A stretch of 64,000 nucleotides of DNA from Fragilaria crotonensis (lineage: Eukaryota > Bacillariophyta > Fragilariophyceae > Fragilariales > Fragilariaceae). Within the stretch, counting starts at the first letter, position 1, and each line of letters opens with the position of its first letter. Under the pieces are notes generated by a model. It did no database searches and was not told the DNA's origin. It saw only the letters and a program-made list of their open reading frames with translations. The position numbers and the translations under genes were made by a program. The DNA lies in NCBI GenBank assembly GCA_022925895.1, contig JAKSYS010000150.1, forward strand, positions 41,238-105,237, in the 5' to 3' direction. Below are positions 1 through 10,280 of the stretch, piece by piece.

Positions 1-932
1 CTTGGAATCCATGGCATCATGGCATCACCCATGCCCATGCTGCCGTCAGTGGCATAGCCATCACCCATCCCCGTGCTACGGTTGAAAGCATTGCCACCAC
101 CCATACCCATGCTACCACTGGAAGCATTGGCAGCCATCTCAATTCTCTGGCTCTCACGTTGGATTCTGCAATTGGCGGTAAGGTGTAGTTGGTAACGTAC
201 GCACCGGTGGCAGCTTCCCAAACCACTACTGCATCGCCGTAGACTGCATAGACGTAGGTACCATCTGATTTGACCATGTCAGCCTCATCCACGCCGTCGA
301 CCTGGTTGTTGGTTTCAAAGTCTGTTGCTCCTGCAGCCGATTCGCCCCTTCCTCCGGCGCCAGGTGGGCCAGCACTTGCCGCGTTATCTGCAGTTGCTTC
401 ATCACCCTCTGCAACTGCACCCACATCCATCATTGGTCCTTCGTAAATATATGTGTAGCGGCCGTACTGAATTTGATCCTCGATGAACCCGTTGATGAAA
501 AATTTCACTGCCTCAGCAAGATCAGCCTTGAGGTCATCCTCGTTGTCGTATCCTTCAAGTACGTCGGGTGAGAGAAGATCCATGGTGACATTGAAGGCCC
601 TGCCAGACGACTGGAACTTGACACGGGCGGTGGTCTCCGATGCAGTATCATCTTCAGTTTCGTCTGAAGTGCTAGAAGGGGGGCTCGGACTTGGCTCGGA
701 TGGACTGCTATTGCTGCCATCGCCTTGTCCCTGAGCAAGCGAAGCAGAAGACGATGACTCATTGCTGCTGGGACGAGTGAGACCGACCACAAGACCAACA
801 ATCAGTCCAATGACAAGCAAAACCAAAATGACAATGCCGAAGGTACGACGACGCTTCCTTTGGTCAGCTCCACCTGTTCAGGCTCCTGCTGCTGAGGCGG
901 CGGCTCTTGTCCCTTTTCAAGTCGTCTGCCAT
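1..932 (-). pseudogene. beta-propeller membrane protein, broken partial copy
   Basis: This is the 5' part of a second copy of the gene at 7381-10033 and runs off the window start. The hydrophobic segment near the N terminus (FGIVILVLLVIGLIVGL), the acidic Ser-rich linker and the family signature TNNQVDGVDEADMVKSDG are all present. Against the intact copy the frame is broken at about 915 (one base lost after the MADDL start), about 855-865 (small deletion after the Gln/Pro-rich stretch) and about 138 (one base lost). After the last shift the plus-one frame would carry a Met/Gly-rich insert that the intact copy lacks. The ATG at 930-932 matches the intact copy's start. It probably encodes no full product. 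Assembly error is an alternative, but three separate lesions favour decay. Confidence 0.75.
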
Positions 933-1040
933 TGTGCTCGTTTTCTTTCTCAATAAAAAAATAGTAAAATGTGATGGGATGCGAGCCGGTGGGCGGATTT
1001 GTCTCGGATAAACGTGGGATAACCGAATAGACGATACCTT

Positions 1041-1202
1041 TCTTGACACGCAATGGAGTTCGGGTTCGAGCTTTTTGTGGGACTGTTTTCTGGAGAAACC
1101 GAACGTGACTCCACGAATTAAATCCTTAACTCTAGATGGAATCGATCGTGCATGTTAGTACCGGATGGACACTTCTGTGAACCGGTTCGTTCTAAGTAAA
1201 AT
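1041..1202. repeat. duplicated 5' flank of beta-propeller gene (copy 1)
   Basis: This stretch upstream of the broken copy matches 10120-10280 upstream of the intact copy. Shared blocks include TTCGGGTTCGAGCTTTTT, ACGAATTAAATCCTTAAC and GACACTTC followed by GTGAACCGGTT. The duplication therefore included the promoter region and not just the coding sequence. Confidence 0.8.
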
Positions 1203-1386
1203 GGGAGAGTTGACAGTTGACAGGGTGCTAGGCTATGTCGTCTATATGCGTATATCGGTATATCATTCACATCGTGCTGCGAGTAGAAATAGTCTACTAT
1301 ATGTCATACGAAGTACGAAGCCCATAGCAGGGCAAAATGAAACAAAAACAAAACAAAGATTCCTAAGCGACTTTATGATTGTCAGG

Positions 1387-2150
1387 TAGAGCATTCTCTA
1401 TGGTTGAGGGTACGTCAAAATCTGACCCTAGGGTCAGATGAATATACCCTTTTAAAAATGAAAAATTGAGCATTCTCTATCGTTGACCCCTTTTCTACTG
1501 ACGTACTGGTCTTTTCCTACACTACCCGGCAGACTTCTCGAGTCTCATCATCTCATCATTGAAGTGACGAGAGTCGTAGAGCCGACAACAAAAACAACAC
1601 ATACAGTGGCTACGTGCCTTTTTTTGCTTCGGGGAGCGCGTTGAGGCAGACTAGTTGATGTCGGAGTTCGTTCGACAGCGTCTGATGCGCTGTTTTCACT
1701 GGTACGTGCCGTCTTCTTGTTTTGGGGAGAGCGTCGAGGCGGATGTGTCGTTGGAGTTCATCCGACAGCATCCGATTCACTGTTGGCGCTACCGGTAGTA
1801 TGATAGTAATACTAGTACATGACGCCTTCGTCTTGTTGCTTCGGGAGAGCGTCGAGACGAAGGTGATGTCGGAGTTCAGGCGTGGTGATTTGGCTGGTAT
1901 CAACAGGAGTATGAAGTGTGACTAGGAGGGTTTCAGTGGATGACGCGCAGTTTGACACGAGGAATGAGAAATGCAACGATGTACCCCCAAATATACCTAG
2001 GGTCAGATTTGAAAATCTGGCCAGATTTTGAAATCTGACCAGGGGGTATATTTGTGACCCCCTAAATGTCAAATATACCCCTCATAGAGAATGCTTTTAT
2101 GAAAAAAGTTGAAATTTACTCAAATATACCCCTCCATAGAGAATGCTCTA
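1387..2150. mobile_element. non-autonomous inverted-repeat element (MITE-like), TA flanks
   Basis: The ends are perfect inverted repeats: GAGCATTCTCTATGG at 1389-1403 and its complement at 2134-2148, each bordered by TA (1387-1388, 2149-2150). Weaker inner copies of the same end lie near 1468-1480 and 2083-2095. GGGTATATTTG-type and CTGACC-type motifs recur in inverted orientation on both sides. No transposase is encoded, so mobilisation in trans is inferred. A TA duplication is typical of Tc1/mariner-type elements, but that family assignment is inference. Confidence 0.65.
1621..1905. repeat. three degenerate tandem copies inside the MITE-like element
   Basis: A unit beginning GCTTCGGGGAGCGCGTTGAGG at about 1626 recurs imperfectly at about 1719 and about 1838, each followed by GTCGGAGTTC- or GTTGGAGTTC-like sequence. 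Spacing is 93 and 119 bp. Short open frames here follow the repeats and do not look like genes. Confidence 0.55.
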
Positions 2151-2997
2151 AGATTCCGAATTTGTACTGCGCACTGCGCTGGAAGGATCAGAAGATCGAA
2201 GATCGTGATTTAGTAGTACTATGCCAAATATTGTTTTATGGCTCCGATTTGACCTTCAATCATATCACTAATCGTGTGACAACGTCGACATGACAAGACG
2301 ACGGACGTAATTTCTGGAGCGCCATTGCCTCACGAGGCAACAACATGCTTTTTGCTCATGGATGAGATTCTTGATGATCGATAGTCTCATTGGATTCTAG
2401 TAGTAGGAATACTTGTAGCAACAGCAGCAGCAATGAAGACAAGGACTTGTTGACAAATGCCTTGTTGCTTTGATCCACTCAAATGTGATTGCAAGTCAAC
2501 AGCTGGGCCAAACCATTGCCTAGCTTGAAGGAATTAATTGCAATAATAACAAGAACAGTTTGAGCATTCAAGCAAGACTTCTGGGTGCTGTTGATGATGC
2601 CTTGTCATCTTCAATTTTGAAAGGTGCACCTGAAGGAAGTGTCAGACAATCTCTAGCCTTTGCTTTCTAGTGGGGATTTTCCACATCAACCAATACTGGG
2701 CATTCCTCAACTTTCATGATTCTGCCTTGAAGGTCTTTCAAAGCACAGTTGCAAGTGCAAATGTACCAGCAGTTGCTACAAGTACATTGCTTGTTGAAAT
2801 GTTTCTGTGCAATGAAAGATCTTGTAACAATGGAAATCAGACAATGACAACTGATAAATACTTGGTGCTCACAGATTGCTACCTCAAGTACTCGGAGGTC
2901 ATAGTAGCTAGTCAAACAATGGAAGAACTCCGAATGCATGTCGTCCTAGAAGAAGAAGTCGTAAGCTATTTGCTACTCACCATCTTTATCGCCATAT
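2151..2997. other. intergenic, CpG-free block, no gene seen
   Basis: No convincing coding sequence. From about 2331 to 2893 I find no CpG dinucleotide, while TG and CA are abundant. That is unlike the gene-bearing parts of the window and suggests an old, formerly methylated element. Confidence 0.5.
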
Positions 2998-3055
2998 CCC
3001 GTCATCTCATTTTCTTTATGGGAAGGTAAGAAGTGAAGCATTGCAGTTCAAAGCT
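2998..3055. repeat. 58-bp direct repeat, left copy
   Basis: It begins CCCGTCATCTCATTTTC and ends GCAGTTCAAAGCT. It matches 4639-4696 at 57 of 58 positions; the only difference is A versus G at base 21. It borders the LINE-like relic on the left. Confidence 0.85.
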
Positions 3056-4638
3056 AAATTTGAAGCATAAAAAACTTAAAATCGTTCAACGTGCTGCCGC
3101 TATCCTCACTGACCGGAAGGATCGACGCACACGACTAAACAGTACCCTTGCTTGTGTGAGTACTGTCAAGTAAATAATCACTCGCGTTCGGGGAACTATC
3201 GTCTCGACGAAAAAAAAGCATGTAGAGTTTGCACCCCTTGTAATGCGCGATCCTTACTAGCCCTCCTCCTACTCTCACGGAAAATCCCTGCATTCGCTCG
3301 TTGCCAACCAATTTCGCGTCACCCAACAAGTAGGTCGGAAAAGGTGCTCTTGAACGTCGGGGAGAATTAACCGCAGCACTCGAGGTTTAGACTGCAGCCG
3401 CTGCCGATTTATCTCTTCCAGCTGCCTAGAAACCTCGCGACGCTATGCTTCTGCCTGTGTCTGACTATTGTGGCCGTGAATGTCTGCATTCCGTTGTCGC
3501 CATAAGTCCAGCCAACTATCACCTATCAATTATGTGAGTTTCAGCAACCACTCGTCACCTGTATGCATCTGCCTGGCACTTCGTCTCGCATCCTCTCTGC
3601 AATCATAGTGTTCATTTTGCACCCGACTCTACTTGCGTCCAAACCGGACATTAAATAATTGTCGCCATCCGATCGCATTCTGTTGCAGGATTACCTCCCG
3701 AACATAGATCGGGAATAATATCGGAGAGACCATAATGTCACGTTCAGCATCCTGGCTAAACCACTGAGACAATGCCTCTTTCAACAAATGCCAAAGAAAC
3801 GGGCACGTATTCTCTTGTGCATGAAACGCCTCGAGTCGGCGCATGAAATTATCCCTCCACTCCGCTCTTGACTCATTTGAGCATCTCAATATTTGATCTT
3901 GTGCGTCATGTTCCCAGGGGCATAATGGGCATTGGCGCCTACCCGAATCAAACCGATTTCTCATACTATTACTTGGTAAACATTCATGAACCATTTTAAG
4001 AAGTGTCCGCCGAGAAATGTTGTCTTTCAAAACTTTGCATGCACCTTCCAATTAATACTTCGCATATTGGGATCGGTTCGAAGTGAAGGACCCGTAGAAA
4101 AGATATCGCACCGATGGTACCAATTTGCTCGTCACTGTACCCAGTTCCGTTATGCAGTGAATTCCTGCGTTTGTTGACATAAGGACTTGAGGGCGAATAC
4201 ATCCAAACTCTTGCTGATAGAGTGTCACTAGTCCATCTGCATTAACATTGAATTGAGCCATCAACGGTAATCTTGAATACTCCACTTGGTCATCCTGGTG
4301 TCCCTTAACGTATTCTAAAGTAACTTCAGGAAGACATTTCAATGTAATTAAAATTTCATTCAACAGATCCCATTCCAGATCGAACATATCCAATGCTTTT
4401 AGAGACGTCGAGCTGTATACTTTTGGATAACAATTGTCGCTGTGCTTGTGAAACACTCGATCGAGTAGACTCTGGCTATCGGTCCCAATTCGTCCGACCC
4501 ATATGCCAACCATACCTGTGTATTCTGCCAACCGGATCAAGAACCTGAGTATCGCGAGCATTCCGCTACATTCGGCTCTATGCGAGTTAACTGTTGCTCC
4601 TCTTGATGGACCATTACCAGTGGCGATTCGTTCTCCTG
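3056..4638 (-). mobile_element. LINE-like retroelement relic, 5'-truncated (RNase H and C-terminal zinc region)
   Basis: The minus-strand coding remnant runs from about 4638 to 3629. The first part resembles an RNase H domain (HRAECSGMLAILRFL near 4590, then VKGHQDD and NVNADGL). The second part carries the C-terminal motif CPLCPWEHDAQDQILRC, a Cys/His cluster usual in this class of element. An in-frame TAA at 4052-4054 and a nearby frameshift separate the parts: the tryptophan segment INWKVHAKF is readable only in another frame. No reverse transcriptase core is present, so the copy is 5'-truncated. The 58-bp direct repeats at both ends fit a target-site duplication. The downstream stretch 3056-3628 would be its 3' untranslated part. 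A related relic lies at 53675-54740. Confidence 0.7.
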
Positions 4639-4696
4639 CCCGTCATCTCATTTTCTTTGTGGGAAGGTAAGAAGTGAAGCATTGCAGTTCAAAGCT
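4639..4696. repeat. 58-bp direct repeat, right copy
   Basis: Partner of 2998-3055 with one mismatch. It abuts the truncated 5' end of the LINE-like relic. Confidence 0.85.
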
Positions 4697-7380
4697 GAAG
4701 CTGCTGGCCTTATCCCATGCCTCCGAAAAATTTAAGGCATCATTGATAGCAATCGTGTTCTCACCATTTGTAGGCGTCACAACGTTGCTTGCATTGCCTA
4801 CTATCTACTACTGATTGTAGCAGATGACCTCTGGTTTTCTTTGAGGTTGCAGTTTGCAATGGTCCTCTGCCAACAGTGTTCCCAATGAAGCCCTTCATAT
4901 TAGTAGTAGGGTATCAGCCGCGATCTCCTTGCTTGTTGTCTTTGGTCCTGGCTAGTTGCTGCATGCAATGCTTTGATACCTGCTGTGTTCTTGTTGGTGA
5001 TTGACAAGTGCACGTTAAGTAGTTCTAAAGCCCAACTCGAAGCTGGCAGACAAACATAATGTCCATCCAGTTGTTTCCATCAAAGAGCCGAAATATGGAC
5101 TCACCTTAGTGGGTGCTACCCTTAACATGATAGTAGTAGTGGTCACAGTGACAGAGCCAGTGACCACGACAGCGCTCATCCACTTGAGACAACGAGCGCC
5201 TGTCAAAGATCTTAGGGCGTTTGAACGCTCAACATTGCAATGTGGATGTTCTGAAACGATCATCTTTTTTGCAATGGCAATCATCATCATGATGTGCATC
5301 TGCAGACAACATGGAACAGTTTGCGTGCGCGCCAGAATATTGACAATGTTGGATTCTGGTTTCTGTCCATCAACCAGATGATAAGTGTGAATGTTTGATC
5401 AGAAAATTGTCTCTCACAACTACGGTCAACCTTCATCTGATTCAACGTTGATCCTTGTTCCACAAAAACATTGAACATGTGCATTGTAATGTTGGCAGCG
5501 GGGCGGTGTAGTGAATTTGGTCACAAATACAGTGTTCAACTTGAAAAATCTATCGATTGAACAAGAGGAGGGTATCACAAGGATAGCTGAAATGATGGTA
5601 TTTGACGGTTAGGGGTTACCATTGTTGACTCTCTGGTCGGCTGTGGCATCGACCACCATGATAAAAATTCATGGACAGAACACAGGCACAACGACTTGCT
5701 GCAGATTTTTTTGGTGACCAATTCACCTCATGTCTGAATGTCACCTCCAAGGAACTGGATGAATACTTCAAGAAAACAAACTCTGATCTGACACTTGACC
5801 AGATCTGTGTCCGTCCTGGGACCCAGAACACGTAATGAGTTGCATCATGGTGAAGACGTGGATGCAACACCTTTCCTTGTCGGACTTGTTAGTGATCTCA
5901 TTCATTGTTCCAAGACCCACGACAATAAGACCTTGATTGACTCCAAGACCTTGTCAGAGGCGGCAAAGCCAAACGTATCCAAGGAATCCACTAAGTGTTG
6001 CCAAGACTGGAAATCCACTTTCTCAACTACCTCCGTTCGATTCCCCGACATGTTGTCAACCCCCCACCATAAACATCTGAAAGGGAACAGGCGGATGAAG
6101 CAGGTGGCACAACCTACATTGAAGACTTTTCATGACAACTATGTTGTGTCTGCACCCTAAGAAGGCATTTCATATGCCATCAACACTGTCCCTGTGCACA
6201 TGCAAGTTCCTGCTAAGCTTTGTCATTGGCAACGATACTGCAGATGAGAGCAGCGATTTACTAGGGCTTGTCACATCCAGATGATGGATGTGTAGCTTGC
6301 AAGTGCTTTGTTGAACATTGCAAGGGATTCAGAATCCATGCCAAACTTTTCAGAGGCAGCCCTCAATTATGGAGTTTTAACTCCGGTGTTGGCTGACTTC
6401 TTGACTCCTGACAAAAGCACAATTGCTGGAAAAAGACGAGTCGTTGCGTGTCACGATAACAATCACTTATGACCAGTCATTGGCCCTCAGTACACAAATG
6501 CGAGTTGATGTCTGACTTATTGTCGCCCGGAATCTGAAGTCTGAGCATGTCAAGGACTGCCTCGTGGTGGCTCAAAATAAGCATATGCTAAATGCTGTCA
6601 ACCCGAAACGCCCGTCGGCGTCGGTAACCTTGCAGGCTTGGGAATGATCTTTGCAACAGTTCTGCTGCCATGCATTCACAAGTCAACATTTGATACAGGA
6701 AGGCAAACTGGGTCTGATGAACTACATAATGTTCAGCATAAGTACATCAAATCATGCAATTGATGATATGCAATAGGAGAGTCTAGAATTCTTAGGCAAT
6801 GGACTGAGAACTTGTGAGATTTGGATCCGAACTCATGGCGTCCGTACGTCAGTCGGTTTTCGCCCGTGATTCACGTGACGTCACTCGGCAGGTCCCGAAG
6901 TCGAAATCTGGCGGCAACATAATGAACTTTTGCAAATCGGCAGCACGGCAGCAGTCGCCACACCGGGTTTGCAATCAGACGACACATGTTGAAACGGAAG
7001 ATGTGAGGTGGAGTGTAGATAGCTGATCAAGGAACAGTTATGTAGAATTATGAGTTGCAGGGGAGGATGACAAGAATTTGCTCATATTGTAGGATCCTCT
7101 CCAATGTTCTGGATTACTCGAAGACCCATTACACGCCCACCCCATTTATACTCACATTCACGAAGGATGCTCATGATCGATCATCAGACAGCAAGGTCAC
7201 TACATTGGAAAGTAATCACAAAGGCCTTATAAGTTCCATTTAGCTGTGGCAGTCCGTGTATAATCAGTCTCATTGGGTTTGCTGACAACTTGACATGTAT
7301 TTCCTGATGCATCGACTGAAGTTCTCTACAATTCAATCCAACATAAAAGTGAGTCCATCATTTGATCCTGGAACCGAAAA
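4697..7380. other. intergenic, degraded sequence, no confident gene
   Basis: Only short open frames occur. The plus-strand stretch 5700-6160 reads as two linked fragments (ELDEYFKKTNSDLTLDQICV, then a 121-residue frame at 5795-6160) that look like decayed coding sequence of unknown family. Nothing supports an active gene. Confidence 0.4.
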
Positions 7381-10033
7381 TTACCACACGACGCAGTAAT
7401 ACGGGTTGGCGGGCTTTGGCAAATCAAACTTCCAGCCTTGATCGCCAGTGTCAAGGTCCGTAGACACCACTGAGTGACCCTTGAGTGTTGTCACATTTCC
7501 GTTAAAGACAAAACTTCTCTGGGGCAAATAGGCATCGGAGTAGCACCCGTAAAAGTCCGCCGAATCGACGTGAGAAATCTTGAACCGCAAGCTGATGCCA
7601 TCGGGGGAGACGTTGTACACGTAGAAGCCATCAAAGTTTCCGGTAGTTGATGCAGTGCCGGTCTGGGTCCAAGTGTCAATGCGGACCGGAAGAATCACGA
7701 GGCCCACTCCATCACCGAGACTCAACCAGCGGAATGCCTTGTAATCGAACGAGGCATCGGTGGAAGACCAGGAATTTTCCTCAGTCTCCACAGCGGCGCT
7801 CTGGATTTCCTTTGGAGAGGCGGGTTTCGTCGCGTCGAAGAGGGAAATCTTAACTCCGAGGACTGTGCCGTTCACATCGGCTTCTTCCCCGACTCCGACC
7901 AGCAAGGTGTTGTTGTCGTTGATTGAGTGGATGTAGGAAGAGAATCCGGTGATCACCAACTCGCCAAGGACAGACGGGTCAGATGGGTTCAAGTCGAGCA
8001 CGTAGAACGGATCAGTTTGGAGGAAGGTGACTGAAAGCGATGAACAGCGTTAGTGGCATAGGAAATGCAAGCACGACAAAGCACGCGATAGAATCGTTAA
8101 ACTCACCAGCGTATGCAATGCGTCCAAAGTAGTTGATAGCCGTGATGCTTTCGCCCTCCTTGCCAAGGTCGGAGATGCTAGAAACTTCTTCCATCATTTC
8201 GCCTTCCGCAGAGGGAAGCTTCAAGATGATCACTTGGTTCTTAGTAATCGAAATAGCCGAAGGCCACGTGGGCACGTCACCATCCGTCGAGCTTGTCGCG
8301 TTTGATGAGCCAGTCGAATTGCCAATGGTACTGTTGGATTCAACGGGAGTTGGTTCAACCACATCCGAAAACCAGGATTGGATTGTAGTTGCGACTCGAA
8401 GGTAGCCATCGTAAATGCTGAGAGAGTATTGGTTGAGGATGTAACCAGGGAACGAACCGATGATTGCAGGGGACGCGTTTGTTCCGTCGATACTAAAGCC
8501 CAACAAGTAGGTGCTTTGGCTAGTTCCTCCCAAATCACGGTTCCACTCCCATCCCTGGGCTGCAAAAACAACCCACCCGTCAATGGTGTAAGTGTATCCC
8601 CAGCTGGATGGAGTAAGTGCACCTGCACTAGATAGCTCAATGTCGCCTCCTTCAACCACATCGGCAACTGAAAAGGAAATCAAGCTGGTGTACGCTTGGA
8701 TGGCACCACCAGCGTTGGCCTGCTCCACAACGGCAGTGTTGTTTCCGTACTGAGTGCCCCAGAGCGAAATCTTTGGAATCTTGGATGTTCCGTGCGCGTT
8801 GATGTCCTTGATCATCAACTCCACAAAGCCATCAACGAGCGGCTCGGCCTTTTTAGCAGCAGCCGTTCGATAATTGTTGTCCGTCATGTTGACAAACGCG
8901 TCGTTCATGATGTACAACGAATCCACCATAGAATAGAAGTCAAAGCTACAGGTTGTCACAAGGTAGATATCATCCCCAATGGCACGTGCATCTCGGAACG
9001 ACCCGTGGACATCTTTCACCGATTTCAATGTCAATGGTGGCGTTGTGCTGAAGACCATGACTCTTGTTGCATACGCATCGTACGAGCAGGCAGTCGAGAT
9101 ATTTTTCTCGGCGACAACTTCAGGCCCATAGCCGCCGACGTAGAGGATGAGATTGCCATTCTCGAGCGACAGTCCTGTAATCCATGGCTTGGGAATCCAT
9201 GGCGGGAAGAAATCACCAGTGCCCGGGTCACCACCCGTAGCGTTGCCATCAACCGTACCGCTGGAAGCATTGGTAGCCACTTGCAATGCTCTGGCTCTGA
9301 CATTGGGCTCTGCAAGGGCCGGCAAAGTGTAATTGGTAACGTACGCACCGGTGGCAGCTTCCCAAACCACTACTGCATCACCGTAGACAGCATATACATA
9401 AGTACCGTCCGATTTGACCATGTCAGCCTCATCGACGCCGTCGACCTGGTTGTTGGTTTCGAAATCTGTTGCTCCAGCGGCCGATTCACCCTTTCCTCCA
9501 GCGCCAGATGGGCCAGCACCCGCTGTCGCATCATCACCATCTGCTACTGCACCACCTTCCATAACATAAACATAGCGGCCGTACTTAATTTGATCCTCGA
9601 TGTAACCGTTGATGAAAAACTTCACTGCCTCGGCAAGATCGGACCTGAGATCCTCCTCATTATCGTATCCTTCGAGAACGTCGGGCGATAGGAGATCCAA
9701 GGTAACATTGAAGGCCCTGCCAGACGACTGGAACTTGACGCGGGTGGTTGCCTCTGTTGCAGTACCATCTTCAGTTTCGTCAGAAGTGTTCGAAGTGCTG
9801 TTGGTGCCATTACCTTGTCCCTGAGAAACAGACGCGGAGGAGGATGAGTCAGTGCCACTGGGACGAGTGAGACCAACCGAGAGGCCAACAATCAGCCCAA
9901 TGGCAATCAAAACAGCAATGACAATGCCAAATGTACGACGACGCTTGGCTTGGTCCTGCGCCACCTCCTGCTCAGGCTCCTGCTGCTGCTGTGGCGGGGA
10001 CGGTTCTTGTCCCTTCTCCAAATCGTCGGCCAT
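7381..10033 (-). CDS. membrane-anchored beta-propeller domain protein, two exons
   Basis: Exon 1 is 8107-10033 and exon 2 is 7381-8030. The 76-bp intron (8031-8106) has GTGAGT and TTCAG ends and splits a valine codon. The product is 858 residues. Residues 1-34 are polar (Gln/Pro-rich, then KRRR), residues about 35-55 are one hydrophobic helix, then comes a Ser/Thr linker, so a type II membrane protein with the bulk outside the cytosol is likely. The signature TNNQVDGVDEADMVKSDG followed by YVYAVYGDAVVVW matches the family of secreted C-terminal beta-propeller proteins distantly related to WD40 (Pfam Beta_propel). Many NxS/T sites fit secretion. The start is the ATG at 10031-10033 (context GCCATGG), conserved in the broken paralogue. 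The molecular role is unknown. Confidence 0.88.
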
Positions 10034-10119
10034 GGCGTTCTTTTTTCTATCCAAATGTGAAAAGATGCGTGACGTGCGGGGGGTCTCGAAGAAATGAGTT
10101 CACGTATGCAGTGAAGATG

Positions 10120-10280
10120 TCTTGCAGCGCAACGGTGTTCGGGTTCGAGCTTTTTTGTGGGATCATGGTTTTGAAAACCGACCGAGACTCACGAATTAAA
10201 TCCTTAACCCTAGATGAAATCAATCGTGCATTTTAGTACCGGATAGACACTTCGGTGAACCGGTTAGCACTAAGTAAAAT
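10120..10280. repeat. duplicated 5' flank of beta-propeller gene (copy 2)
   Basis: Matches 1041-1202. It lies just upstream of the intact gene, so it probably contains its promoter and leader. Confidence 0.8.

Noticed and set aside
8696-9691. 331-codon open frame on the plus strand
   Set aside because: It lies antisense inside the conserved beta-propeller exon and its peptide has no motif; codon structure belongs to the minus strand.
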